This document shows, piece after piece, positions 1 through 7,905 of a stretch of DNA of 64,000 nucleotides; the stretch's first letter is position 1, and the number at the start of each line of letters is the position of its first letter. Source of the stretch: Hominimerdicola alba 8 (GTDB lineage: Bacteria; Bacillota; Clostridia; Oscillospirales; Ruminococcaceae); NCBI RefSeq assembly GCF_000178155.2, contig NZ_ADKM02000050.1:55014-119013 (forward strand), read 5' to 3'. Under the pieces are notes generated by a model that was not told the DNA's origin, did not search any database, and saw only the letters and a program-made list of their open reading frames with translations. The position numbers and the translations under genes are program-made.

Positions 1-129
1 GTCAAGGTTTTTGCCAGTCCTGTCAGAGTAGATTTTTAAAACACATGCTATCGCCAGAAAAACGATGCACGCAACAAGCAGAGGAGTTTTATTTCTGCTT
101 ATGGTATCTTTTTTGTATTTTTCTTTCAT
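1..129 (-). CDS. N-terminal part of a small membrane protein (runs off the window)
   Basis: The minus strand has an ATG at 127-129 preceded by a good GGAG ribosome-binding site, and the frame stays open to the window edge (43 residues). The visible part has a charged, Lys-rich start, then one hydrophobic segment at about residues 17-32, then a basic stretch. This suggests a single-pass anchored or signal-anchored protein. It lies 38 nt downstream of the next minus-strand gene, so the two may be co-transcribed. The family cannot be named from 43 residues. Confidence 0.55.
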   Translation of the reverse strand, partial: MKEKYKKDTISRNKTPLLVACIVFLAIACVLKIYSDRTGKNLD

Positions 130-167
130 TTTGTTTCTCCTTTTGGTAAGTTTTTCTTTAGCCTGTC

Positions 168-671
168 CTATAATTTCATTTGTTCTTCGATGTATCTTTT
201 AAGCTGCCAAAAAGGGCTGACAGACCAGTCGCCTTTAAACATAGACATTTCTGAACCCGGCGAGCTGCATTCTCGTTCCGGGACCAGTACGCCCGCAAAT
301 CTATGATCGCCGTCCTCACAGTGGAAGGTGATCCACTCGACCAGTTTTGCATATTTTTTGTGGTTTTTCCGGCGTGTTTTCGTTGATCTGCAAATATCGA
401 TGCTTTTTATCGAAGAATACTCTATCCTCTTTTTGGAGAACTTGCCGAATGTTACAGCTTTGTCGTCAGCGGTAAAGGATCCTTGAAGATTTAAATATAT
501 GATCCAGCAGATAAATAACACGAGCGATATGGCAAGCAGCGTGAAGAATACCTTTGTTTCAATAGCATCACGTTTGATAAATGCTATGATAAACAATGCT
601 AACGAACCTAAAATCAGTGCATCCGCCGGCTCAAGGTCTTTGTCCGATTCGTAACAGTATTTTTTTTTCAT
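168..671 (-). CDS. Hypothetical two-TM membrane protein with a possible PH-like domain
   Basis: 167 residues from the ATG at 669-671. A longer frame reaches 752 but would run into trmL, so the internal Met, which starts just after the trmL stop, was preferred; the ribosome-binding site is weak and A-rich. Two hydrophobic segments lie near residues 19-36 and 43-62. They are followed by a soluble region of beta-strand character ending in a Trp/aromatic-rich helix. Two short TMs followed by a strand-rich domain resembles bacterial PH-like membrane proteins, but that is a guess from shape. Function unknown. Confidence 0.6.
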   Translation of the reverse strand: MKKKYCYESDKDLEPADALILGSLALFIIAFIKRDAIETKVFFTLLAISLVLFICWIIYLNLQGSFTADDKAVTFGKFSKKRIEYSSIKSIDICRSTKTRRKNHKKYAKLVEWITFHCEDGDHRFAGVLVPERECSSPGSEMSMFKGDWSVSPFWQLKRYIEEQMKL

Positions 672-694
672 TTTTTTGTTCTTTTCTTTTACTT

Positions 695-1267
695 TCAGTC
701 CCAGGTATATTTTGTCAGCTTTCCCTCTCTGCCGAGATCGGGGTAATCCCACTGACGCAGTACCTCATAGGTCGCTATCGCCACCGAGTTTGAAAGGTTA
801 AGGCTTCTCAGCGTGTTTCGCATGGGTATGCGCACGCATTCTTCGGGGTGTGCATACAGCAGTTCTTCGGGCAGACCCGCATCTTCTCTGCCGAAAACTA
901 TGTAAACGGGCTTGTCTTCGGGGTACGCCGCATCTGAGTGTACTTTTCTGCCCTTTGTGGTGAAGAAATAGAACTCGCCCTCGTTCTTCGCAAAGAAGTC
1001 CTCCAAGTTATCATAATAGTATATATCCAGTTTATCCCAGTAGTCAAGACCTGCGCGTTTCAGCTTTTTATCGTCTATCTCAAAGCCGAACGGTCTTACC
1101 ATGTGCAGTGCCGCGCCCGTTACGGCGCAGGTGCGGGATATGTTGCCTGTGTTCTGCGGTATGCGGGGTTCAACCAGCACAATGTTCAGCCTGTGTGCCC
1201 TTTTTGGGGAATTTTCGGGCGGCTGATGTTCTGGCGAAAGGGCATTTACGTTATCCTGCTTCATCAT
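695..1267 (-). CDS. trmL: tRNA (cytidine/uridine-34-2'-O)-methyltransferase TrmL
   Basis: SPOUT-class methyltransferase that 2'-O-methylates the wobble nucleotide of tRNA-Leu isoacceptors using S-adenosylmethionine. The SPOUT motifs are plain: NIVLVEPRIPQNTGN near the N-terminus, VFGREDAGLP in the middle, and IPMRNTLRSLNLSNSVAI near the end, which form the trefoil-knot cofactor site. From the ATG at 1267 it is 190 residues; most TrmL proteins are 150-160, the excess being a short N-terminal extension. That ATG overlaps the pdxY stop (ATGATGA), implying translational coupling; the second ATG at 1264 is equally possible. Confidence 0.9.
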   Translation of the reverse strand: MMKQDNVNALSPEHQPPENSPKRAHRLNIVLVEPRIPQNTGNISRTCAVTGAALHMVRPFGFEIDDKKLKRAGLDYWDKLDIYYYDNLEDFFAKNEGEFYFFTTKGRKVHSDAAYPEDKPVYIVFGREDAGLPEELLYAHPEECVRIPMRNTLRSLNLSNSVAIATYEVLRQWDYPDLGREGKLTKYTWD

Positions 1268-2124
1268 AGTATCGAATAATCGTCCAACTGCTGGTAGCTT
1301 GTAAGCCACGGCAGCTGACCCTCCAGCATAAGACCCTCAGTCCACGGCTGCTGATAGCTGTATGTTATCTTGACATTCAGTTCACTGAAAGCAGTCGCGC
1401 GGTTCATGGCTATGGGCAGGCTGTCACCCTTTAACAGCGAACCTATCAGCACACTGGTGAAAATATCGCCCGTACCCGAATAGTGTGCGCCCCTTACATA
1501 GTCGTTGCGTATCTTCCAGAAGCTGTTCGTAGCCTTGTCATAGCCGATGGTGTGCATGCCGCCGCCCGCCAGATTTACGCTGGTTATGACAACGGTCTTA
1601 GCGCCCTGTTCGGAAAGCCTTACCAGCCACGACCTTGCATCGCTGCTGCCCAGCGGGTTAGCGGGGTAGTCCTCACCCAGAAGTATCGCCGCTTCAGTGA
1701 TATTCGGTGTGATTATATCTGCCACCGCCACCAGTTCACCCATGCGCTTGCAGAGTTCGCCCGTATATGTGGCATAGCTTTTGCCGTCATCACCCATCAC
1801 AGGGTCAACGACTTTCAGCGCATCGGGAAAAGCAGAGAAAAATTCCAGACAATGGTCTATCTGCTCAGCCGAAGCCAGAAAACCGCTGTAAATGCAGTCA
1901 AAATGTGTGCCCATGCGCTTGTAGTGTTCAAGGGCGGGGTGTATGAAATCGGTGAGGTCGCGAATAACGAACTCACTGTAACCCGTGTGGGCGCTCAGCA
2001 CCGCCGTCGGTACAGGACAGACCTGCACCCCCATAGCGGAGAGTGTGGGGATTATAACTGTCAGCGAGCATCTGCCCAGCCCTGACAGGTCTTGTATAGC
2101 GGCAACTCTTTTGCAGCCATTCAT
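1264..2124 (-). CDS. pdxY: Pyridoxal/pyridoxamine kinase (PdxY/PdxK family)
   Basis: 286-residue ribokinase-fold kinase that phosphorylates vitamin B6 vitamers in the PLP salvage pathway. Seen: an N-terminal AIQDLSGLGRCS segment, the VDPVMGDDGK motif, TPNITEA, and the anion-hole/catalytic motif SGTGDIF with the catalytic Asp near residue 223. These are diagnostic of the PdxK/PdxY family. The upstream spacer is filled by a MITE-like repeat ending about 28 nt before the start codon. The gene overlaps trmL at its 3' end. The exact substrate preference cannot be read from sequence. Confidence 0.9.
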   Translation of the reverse strand: MNGCKRVAAIQDLSGLGRCSLTVIIPTLSAMGVQVCPVPTAVLSAHTGYSEFVIRDLTDFIHPALEHYKRMGTHFDCIYSGFLASAEQIDHCLEFFSAFPDALKVVDPVMGDDGKSYATYTGELCKRMGELVAVADIITPNITEAAILLGEDYPANPLGSSDARSWLVRLSEQGAKTVVITSVNLAGGGMHTIGYDKATNSFWKIRNDYVRGAHYSGTGDIFTSVLIGSLLKGDSLPIAMNRATAFSELNVKITYSYQQPWTEGLMLEGQLPWLTSYQQLDDYSIL

Positions 2125-2152
2125 TTTACTTACCTTCTTTTATTTATATTTG

Positions 2153-2267
2153 TGATCATCCCGCTGATACACCAAAATAAACGATGTTATATCGGGAAAG
2201 ATAACATCAACTCAGTTTTTCCTCATTGATAAAGGTATTTTGCAGTGGTGTGCTAAAGGGATAGTCA
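2153..2267 (-). mobile_element. MITE-like element, copy A, with 11-bp target duplication
   Basis: A 115-bp stretch matches 21619-21779 almost base for base apart from an inner hairpin block. Its ends are imperfect inverted repeats (TGATCATCCC at 2153-2162, GGGATAGTCA at 2258-2267). It is flanked by the identical 11-mer TATTTATATTT at 2141-2151 and 2268-2278, which is what a target-site duplication would look like. A short inner palindrome (ATGTTAT...ATAACAT) is present. It carries no transposase, so it would be non-autonomous. It sits directly upstream of pdxY and probably contributes to that gene's leader. Confidence 0.7.
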
Positions 2268-2317
2268 TATTTATATTTTGTCATACCGCTCACTGTTTTT
2301 ACAGCGGCAGGTGACCT

Positions 2318-3346
2318 TTATTCATCTGTATCGTCCTTATCTTCAAACGTACTGTCAGTTTTTTCCTGTACTTTGAAGTATTCTTCCGCGCTCTGCCTCA
2401 GCAGTTTTTCGGCGGGGGCTTGCATTCTGACAAATTCCTGCTCGGCAGTTATCTCGTTGAAGCCTATCTTAAGGCGTATCGCCTGTTTGAGGTTGACGAT
2501 CTCCACCTCGTCATGCACGCCGCCCGACTCACCGTCCAGCGACCATGCCAACGGCTGTTTGCTCTTTATAGTCAGTTTTGAAGTCTTGAAAGTCACAAAA
2601 TGCGGACCTGTCAGCTTGTTTATGGCGGCATCTGCCAGTATACTGCTGAGTACTATGGGGTTGCCTGGTGTCCTTATAAGGCAGACCTCAAAAAGACCGT
2701 CATCATAGCAGACACCATGCTGTATGAAATTCTTCATGCCCGCGATGGACTGCGAGTTTGATATAAGCCCCAGCGCAAAACTGCCCTCGATAGTTTCGCC
2801 GTCATGTTCGATAACAAGGTCATAGCCGCGTATCTCATTAAGGCGGCGAAGCGCTTCAACAATGTAAGCCGCGTGACCGAACTTGTTTTTATACTCCTGC
2901 GGAGTTTCATATGACACCGCCGTAAAAGCGCCGAAAGCCGCCACATAGACAAAATTCGTGTCGCCGTTGAACAGACCGATGTCATAGTCAAAGAAAACGC
3001 CGTGTGCGACAGCGTTGGCGCACTCAACGGGATTGCGGGGCAGTCCCAGTGACATTGCGACATCGTTGGTCGAACCTGCGGGTATATATCCCAGCGGGAC
3101 TTTCTTATCAAGCCCTATCATAGCAGATACCGCTTCACTGAGAGTGCCGTCACCGCCGCTGGCTACCACGAGATCGTAATTGCCTGCTTCCTCATGCAGT
3201 TTTCGCCCGCCGTCACCTGCATATTGTGTGGGGTAAACGGTAACGTCATAGCCCTCTTGGGTGAATATATCTATTATATTGAAAAGTTCGTTCTTTATCT
3301 GCCCTTTTCCCGCAAAAGGATTGAACACAAAAAGCAGTTTTTTCAT
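2318..3346 (-). CDS. Diacylglycerol kinase-fold lipid kinase (YegS/DgkB/LCB5-like)
   Basis: 342-residue soluble kinase of the DAGK catalytic family, expected to phosphorylate diacylglycerol or a related lipid at the membrane, feeding phosphatidic acid back into lipid synthesis. Seen: the N-terminal FNPFAGKG loop, the nucleotide-binding GGDGT motif at residues 64-68, and the AGSTNDVA motif at 90-97. The C-terminal beta-sandwich includes WSLDGE. Length is slightly above the usual 290-320 because of a charged tail of about 35 residues. The start has a strong GGAGG site, and a near-consensus promoter lies upstream. DgkB cannot be separated from YegS-type by eye. Confidence 0.85.
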   Translation of the reverse strand: MKKLLFVFNPFAGKGQIKNELFNIIDIFTQEGYDVTVYPTQYAGDGGRKLHEEAGNYDLVVASGGDGTLSEAVSAMIGLDKKVPLGYIPAGSTNDVAMSLGLPRNPVECANAVAHGVFFDYDIGLFNGDTNFVYVAAFGAFTAVSYETPQEYKNKFGHAAYIVEALRRLNEIRGYDLVIEHDGETIEGSFALGLISNSQSIAGMKNFIQHGVCYDDGLFEVCLIRTPGNPIVLSSILADAAINKLTGPHFVTFKTSKLTIKSKQPLAWSLDGESGGVHDEVEIVNLKQAIRLKIGFNEITAEQEFVRMQAPAEKLLRQSAEEYFKVQEKTDSTFEDKDDTDE

Positions 3347-3429
3347 TATATCCCTCCATCTTATAGAAAATCAAATGTTGAATGTGATGAAAAAGTCAGC
3401 ACTTTTATTGTGCGGATATACCTATTTAG

Positions 3430-3458
3430 ATTTTAACACTAACAGCCTCCATTGTCAA
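3430..3458 (-). promoter_or_regulatory. Sigma-A type promoter of the lipid kinase gene
   Basis: On the minus strand TTGACA (3453-3458) and TAAAAT (3430-3435) are 17 nt apart, leaving a leader of about 80 nt before the start at 3346. Confidence 0.75.
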
Positions 3459-3609
3459 GAGAATATCTGTTAATAACACGGGGTAATTTCGCGGCAGGTT
3501 TTTCACCGAATGCCTATATTTTTCACAGAAGTTTCACCGCCTGCTTTAGGTTGGTTTAAGTCATGTGCGGTATACTTTAGTCAACATAAAGAAAGCGAGG
3601 TAAGACCTT

Positions 3610-4998
3610 ATGAAAAAGACTAATATTTACGCAGCTATGATAGCAATAACAATGGTACTCTCTCTGGCATCATGCGCAGAGTCGGCAGTAAGCAGTGACA
3701 ACACAGCAGAAACAACAACAAAGACAACAACCGACCTTTCCACCGAAACAGTTTCGGGCGAAAAAGTCGCGGCAGGCGATACTGAGAACGCTGATACCGA
3801 GATAAAGTCAGCATTCACCGATGACGGTGACAGCTTAGACATCGTATCAGCTTCATTTGAGGGCAGCACATCGGGTATGCTCGACACCGCTGACATGTTC
3901 AGCGAAAGAGATCTCGAACAGACAGCCGATGTTTCTGAGGCTGAGTATATCACCGTCAGCAGCAATGACACCATAAGCATAACAGACGGCGGCGTTTATG
4001 TGATAAGCGGTTCGGCTGAAAACTGCACCATCAGGGTAGAAGCTGACAGTCAGGAGAAAGTTCAGCTGGTGCTGGACGGTGTTTCCATCACCAACGAAGA
4101 TTTCCCCGCGATTTACGTTGTAAGTGCCGACAAGTGCTTCATCACCACTGCTGAGGGCAGTGAGAACACCCTCTCGGTAACAGGCAGTTTTACCGCTGAT
4201 GCTGACACCAACACCGATGCAGTCATATTCTCAAAGGACGACATCGTGTTCAACGGTATGGGCGTGCTGAACATCTCTTCGGCATACGGCAACGGCATAT
4301 CAGGCAAGGACGATGTCAAGTTCACAGGCGGCAGTTACAATATCACCTCAGCCCTTGATGCTGTAGAAGCCAACGACTCCATAAGGATATGCGGCGGCAC
4401 ATTCGATATTATTTCAGGCAAAGACGGTCTGCACAGCGAGAATGACGAGGACGATTCGCAGGGCTATATCTACATAGCGGACGGCACATTCTCGATAGAT
4501 GCAAAGAGCGATGCTGTACAGGCAACGACCATCGCGCAGATAGACGGCGGCAGTTTCGACATGACCGCAAGCGAGGGCATAGAAGCTACCTACGTGCAGA
4601 TAAATGACGGCACTATAAACATAACCGCATCTGATGACGGCATAAACGCCACAAACAAGAGTACCGCATACGATGTTGCGATAGAGTTCAACGGCGGCTA
4701 TACCACGATAGTCATGGGTCAGGGCGACACCGACGGCGTTGATGCCAACGGTTCGGTAATAGTAAACGGCGGCACTATTGATGTTACCGCACAGATGTCC
4801 TCTTTCGACTATGACGGCACTGCCGAATTCAACGGCGGTACTATAATCGTCAACGGTGAAGAGGTAAGCGAGATACCCGTTTCAATGATGGGCGGCGGAA
4901 TGGGCGGTCACGGCGGCATGATGGGCGGCGAGATGCAGGAAGGTATGCAAGGCGGCATGCGCGGCGGCAGACGCGGCGAAATGTTCTCGATGACATAA
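3610..4998 (+). CDS. Lipoprotein with carbohydrate-binding beta-helix (DUF4353/Cthe_2159-like) and Gly/Met tail
   Basis: 462 residues. A lipoprotein signal peptide ends in LASC (Cys22), then a Thr/Ser/Glu-rich linker, then about 330 residues of short repeats rich in DGG, NGG and ADGTF, giving a parallel beta-helix look. Motifs such as VLDGVSITN and GLHSEND match the DUF4353 family, whose characterised member Cthe_2159 binds cellulose and acidic polysaccharide. The last 40 residues are an unusual Gly/Met/Arg-rich tail (MMGGGMGGHGGMM). The leader has a TATACT -10 at 3571-3576 but no clear -35. It is probably a surface polysaccharide-binding lipoprotein; no catalytic role is visible. Confidence 0.75.
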   Translation: MKKTNIYAAMIAITMVLSLASCAESAVSSDNTAETTTKTTTDLSTETVSGEKVAAGDTENADTEIKSAFTDDGDSLDIVSASFEGSTSGMLDTADMFSERDLEQTADVSEAEYITVSSNDTISITDGGVYVISGSAENCTIRVEADSQEKVQLVLDGVSITNEDFPAIYVVSADKCFITTAEGSENTLSVTGSFTADADTNTDAVIFSKDDIVFNGMGVLNISSAYGNGISGKDDVKFTGGSYNITSALDAVEANDSIRICGGTFDIISGKDGLHSENDEDDSQGYIYIADGTFSIDAKSDAVQATTIAQIDGGSFDMTASEGIEATYVQINDGTINITASDDGINATNKSTAYDVAIEFNGGYTTIVMGQGDTDGVDANGSVIVNGGTIDVTAQMSSFDYDGTAEFNGGTIIVNGEEVSEIPVSMMGGGMGGHGGMMGGEMQEGMQGGMRGGRRGEMFSMT

Positions 4999-5026
4999 TT
5001 ATGCAGATGATTTTCTCCCATATATA

Positions 5027-5069
5027 GATAAAACGCAGTCGGGACATATCTTCCCGACTGCGCTTTATC
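5027..5069 (+). terminator. Intrinsic terminator of the beta-helix lipoprotein gene
   Basis: A long stem (GATAAA plus CGCAGTCGGGA paired with TCCCGACTGCG and TTTATC) is centred on 5048, 30 nt after the stop codon. It has a short T-rich tail. Confidence 0.75.
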
Positions 5070-5080
5070 TTTAATCGCAT

Positions 5081-5111
5081 AAAAAACCGCCCCAACTATT
5101 GTCGGAACGGT
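5081..5111 (-). terminator. Intrinsic terminator of the glycyl-radical-like gene
   Basis: On the minus strand an 11-bp stem with G-U pairs (5101-5111 with 5086-5096, loop AATA) is followed by six Ts. It lies about 30 nt past the stop at 5143. Confidence 0.7.
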
Positions 5112-5142
5112 CTTCAAGCAATAAAATCAAATTATATAATTA

Positions 5143-5415
5143 TCAGCTTACAATGCCATGCTTTACTCTGTCTTCAACTTCCTGACGCTTGGCATCATTG
5201 AAGCGGTCAAGTGTGCCGACCAGATAACCTGTTATTCTCCTTATCCTCTGAAAAGGAACTGCCGAGAAGTGATACTCGACATCAGCATAGTCACCGTCAA
5301 GTGAGATATCGATGGAGTCTATAGCCTTACCGGGATAAAGGTCATGCGCCCTTGATACATATGCCTGCTTCTCTTCCTCACTGAGGACACCGTTTTTAAC
5401 GTTTACGCTTATCAT
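5143..5415 (-). CDS. Stand-alone glycyl-radical-domain-like protein, similar to the C-terminus of anaerobic ribonucleotide reductase
   Basis: 90 residues. The second half carries RITGYL (residues 60-65, candidate radical Gly63) followed by RFNDAKRQEVEDRVKH. This closely resembles the C-terminal glycyl-radical region of class III ribonucleoside-triphosphate reductase NrdD. The ATP-cone, barrel and zinc cysteines of full NrdD are absent, and the protein has no cysteine. It has its own near-consensus promoter (5458-5486) and terminator, so it is not a tail of a broken neighbouring gene. By analogy with YfiD/GrcA, which replaces the radical domain of damaged pyruvate formate-lyase, it might be a spare radical domain for NrdD. 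That role is inference. Confidence 0.6.
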   Translation of the reverse strand: MISVNVKNGVLSEEEKQAYVSRAHDLYPGKAIDSIDISLDGDYADVEYHFSAVPFQRIRRITGYLVGTLDRFNDAKRQEVEDRVKHGIVS

Positions 5416-5457
5416 AGTATTTTCCTCTCACTTTCATCATGTTGTATTGCGTATATT

Positions 5458-5486
5458 ATAATAACACAAGATATAGTATTTGTCAA
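5458..5486 (-). promoter_or_regulatory. Sigma-A type promoter of the glycyl-radical-like gene
   Basis: On the minus strand TTGACA (5481-5486) and TATTAT (5458-5463) are separated by exactly 17 nt. The transcription start would be about 35 nt upstream of the start codon. Confidence 0.8.
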
Positions 5487-5821
5487 GCGATTTGGTAATT
5501 AATGTTGCACAATAACACGCTGTTTTTTTTGGAACACCTCACAAAGGGCGGTTCATATTTTACGGTGTTTTGTTTAGCTGAACCATCTGCATGACCGCAC
5601 TGTCGGGCTAAGACAAACATTGTTAAAAATCGGACGATAATAATATTCATGCGTTTTTTTGCGGCAGGTCGGACGGAATGTAAAATAAGGTGTCCTTCAC
5701 TCCATATACAGCGTCAAAACGCCATGTCTGCGGGGCTTCATGCTTCTCCGCCCACCTGAACACGCGCTTATATCCGAGTATCCGACCACTATATATAGTG
5801 CATTAAGTGTACATACAGCAA
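5487..5821. other. Intergenic stretch without a supportable gene
   Basis: Between the 5458-5486 promoter and the 3' end of the transporter unit nothing convincing was found. Reading frames here are short, lack ribosome-binding sites and have no recognisable products. A small RNA cannot be excluded because the hairpin at 5822-5851 has its T-run on the plus strand. Confidence 0.4.
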
Positions 5822-5851
5822 AGCACCCCCGAAAAACGGAGGTGCTTTTTT
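5822..5851 (+). terminator. Hairpin with T-run, possibly bidirectional, at the end of the transporter unit
   Basis: AGCACC pairs with GGTGCT around a purine-rich loop, followed on the plus strand by six Ts. On the minus strand only three Ts follow, so as a terminator for the transporter genes ending at 5888 it would be weak. The better T-run faces plus-strand transcripts. Confidence 0.5.
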
Positions 5852-5887
5852 GTGTGACCACTGCAAAACTCCGAAGAGTTCAGCATG

Positions 5888-6937
5888 TTAGTTTGCAAGA
5901 CCCGATTTCTCGATACCTTCAACGAAGTATCTCTGGAGAAATACATACATTACCAGTATAGGTGTTATCGACAGCAGACAGCCTGCTTCCAGCCAAACGA
6001 TTATCTGACGAACAGATACCGACTGACCATCGAACAACTGCTGTATCAGGTTGGTATTCAGGTTCTTCAGCATCAGCGCAACTGTGTCGTTGTTAGTGAA
6101 GAATGAACTGGATACATAGTAGTCATTCCAGTACCATACGATGGAGAACAGGAAAACTGTCAGGAAAGACTGCCTTGCGTTTGGTATCATTATCTTCACG
6201 TAGGTGTAAAGAGGTGAACAGCCGTCAAGGTAAGCCGCATCTTCCAGTTCCTTCGGCAGTCCTCTGAAGAACTGACGGAAGATGAAGATGAACAGACCTG
6301 CTCTGATACCGTTTGCGAACAGTGCGGGCAGATACATTGTCCACGGGCTGTTTATCAGCGAAGCGGATCTGCCCAGCGTGAACAGCTTTGCTAAGAATTC
6401 AGGCTTGAAGTGCGCAAACTGCATGTACAGAGGTATGGTGGTTATCTGAGGCGGAACGACGATCATCATTATAACGATGCCGAACAGTATGTTCTTGCCC
6501 TTGAACTTGAATCTTGCAAAGCCGTAGCCTGTTATCGAACAGGTCACGACCTGCAATATAGAAGCCACCAGATTGAGGATTATGGTGTTTATAAGGGTCT
6601 TATCGAACTTCATAACGCCCCATGTCTGCTTAACATTATCCATTGTGAAACTCTTTGGGATCCAGATGATAGAGGGGTCGTTCATCTGCTCACTGGGTCT
6701 GAATGCTGTTGACAGCATAAAGATCAGAGGATAGAGAATGATGAAACACAGACCAAACAATATCAGAAATCTGAAAACAGGCCAAACAGCACTGATAGCC
6801 CTCTGTCTTCTGTTGTACTTGATCTGCTCAGGGGTCAGGAACTTTTCGATACCGATCTCTTTCATGCGTCTTTGACGCGCTTTAGCAGCCGCTTTACGTT
6901 CCTTTTCAAACTGCTTTTCTTCTTTTTTAGTCGCCAC
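5888..6937 (-). CDS. Carbohydrate ABC transporter permease, MalG type
   Basis: 349 residues, inner-membrane subunit of a CUT1-type sugar importer. A long charged, Lys/Arg-rich cytoplasmic N-terminus (about 65 residues, hence longer than the usual 275-300) precedes six predicted TM segments. The EAA-like coupling loop DAAYLDGCSPL...IMIP, which contacts the ATPase, lies near residue 237. The C-terminus VEGIEKSGLAN is typical of MalG-type subunits. Translation starts at GTG 6937 after a GGGGGG site. It is the last gene of the putative ten-gene unit, 14 nt after its MalF-type partner. Substrate unknown. Confidence 0.85.
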   Translation of the reverse strand: MATKKEEKQFEKERKAAAKARQRRMKEIGIEKFLTPEQIKYNRRQRAISAVWPVFRFLILFGLCFIILYPLIFMLSTAFRPSEQMNDPSIIWIPKSFTMDNVKQTWGVMKFDKTLINTIILNLVASILQVVTCSITGYGFARFKFKGKNILFGIVIMMIVVPPQITTIPLYMQFAHFKPEFLAKLFTLGRSASLINSPWTMYLPALFANGIRAGLFIFIFRQFFRGLPKELEDAAYLDGCSPLYTYVKIMIPNARQSFLTVFLFSIVWYWNDYYVSSSFFTNNDTVALMLKNLNTNLIQQLFDGQSVSVRQIIVWLEAGCLLSITPILVMYVFLQRYFVEGIEKSGLAN

Positions 6938-6951
6938 TTCTATCCCCCCTT

Positions 6952-7905
6952 TTACTCAACTTCGTAGTAGATGACCTTGTTCAGTATGGCAACGATGATC
7001 GCAAGGCAAACACCGATTATCGCGAAGTAAGCCCACGCCATTGCCGCCGAATAGCCGTGATCCCAGTTGGTAGACTTGTTAAGAACTATGGTCATTACCT
7101 TGTTGCCGGGGTCAACGAACGAGTCAACTACAGTGTAAACAACGCTTGCGAGTATCATCGGGCTGATCGTAGGAAGTGTGATCTTCCAGAAAAATTCCCA
7201 TGATGTTGCGCCCTCCATCTGCGCCGCTTCCTTAGAGGCGGGCGAGATGCCCTGGAGAGCTGCCAATATCAGAAGTATCTGTATACCCGAGTTCCACACC
7301 AGATTGAAGATGTCGGTGGTCAGCGAATTGATGATGCTCGACAGCTTGTCACTGATGTTATATATGCCTAAGAAATTCAGCAGCTGGTCAACGAGGTTAG
7401 CCTCGAACATTGTGCTGAACTGCTCGGAACCGCCCGAGTAGCCGCCTGTGCTCATGTTACCGTTGATGATATCCATTACAGGACCCGTAGCGATGATAAC
7501 AGGCAGGAAGAATACCGCTCTCGCGAAAGTTCTTCCCTTGAACTTCTGGTTAAGTACAAGTGCTATAAATATGGAGAATATGATTATCAGAGGAGTCCTC
7601 AGCGCGGTGTTTTTAAGCATATCCACCAGCGCCAGCGAATAGTCCTGATCCTTACGGAAGGCATTCACATAGTTCTTCCAGCCGATATATTTCATCTCCA
7701 TGCCGCCGGGCTGTACGTGAGTTTCATTGAACGAGTAGATGATCGAAACGATCAGCGGGTATATGAAAAAGTATATAGTACCCAGTGCCCACAGTGCAAT
7801 AAATCCGTAGCCGTACAGACCTTTTCTCTTTTCATAGGAGAGTCTGTGCTTTTTCTCCGCCTTTGCAGGCGCTGCAGCGGTAGTGGTCTTTTCAGTATCG
7901 CTCAT
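6952..7905 (-). CDS. Carbohydrate ABC transporter permease, MalF type
   Basis: 317 residues with about six TM segments and the EAA loop EAAQMEGATSWEFFWKITLP near residue 230. This is the signature of sugar-importer permeases that dock to the ATPase. The ATG at 7905 shares one base with the TAA of the DUF5696-like gene (TAATG) and has a strong AGGAGG site, so the two are translationally coupled. It pairs with the MalG-type gene downstream. It is the second permease pair in the unit, distinct from the pair at 12589-14442. It may form its own heterodimer using the shared binding protein or one encoded elsewhere. Confidence 0.85.
   Translation of the reverse strand: MSDTEKTTTAAAPAKAEKKHRLSYEKRKGLYGYGFIALWALGTIYFFIYPLIVSIIYSFNETHVQPGGMEMKYIGWKNYVNAFRKDQDYSLALVDMLKNTALRTPLIIIFSIFIALVLNQKFKGRTFARAVFFLPVIIATGPVMDIINGNMSTGGYSGGSEQFSTMFEANLVDQLLNFLGIYNISDKLSSIINSLTTDIFNLVWNSGIQILLILAALQGISPASKEAAQMEGATSWEFFWKITLPTISPMILASVVYTVVDSFVDPGNKVMTIVLNKSTNWDHGYSAAMAWAYFAIIGVCLAIIVAILNKVIYYEVE

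Noticed and set aside
4850..5117. Arg-rich minus-strand frames opposite the end of the beta-helix lipoprotein
   Set aside because: They are the complement of the Gly/Met tail and terminator.
5740..6106. Short plus-strand frames near the end of the transporter unit
   Set aside because: They cross a terminator-like hairpin and lie antisense to a confident permease gene.
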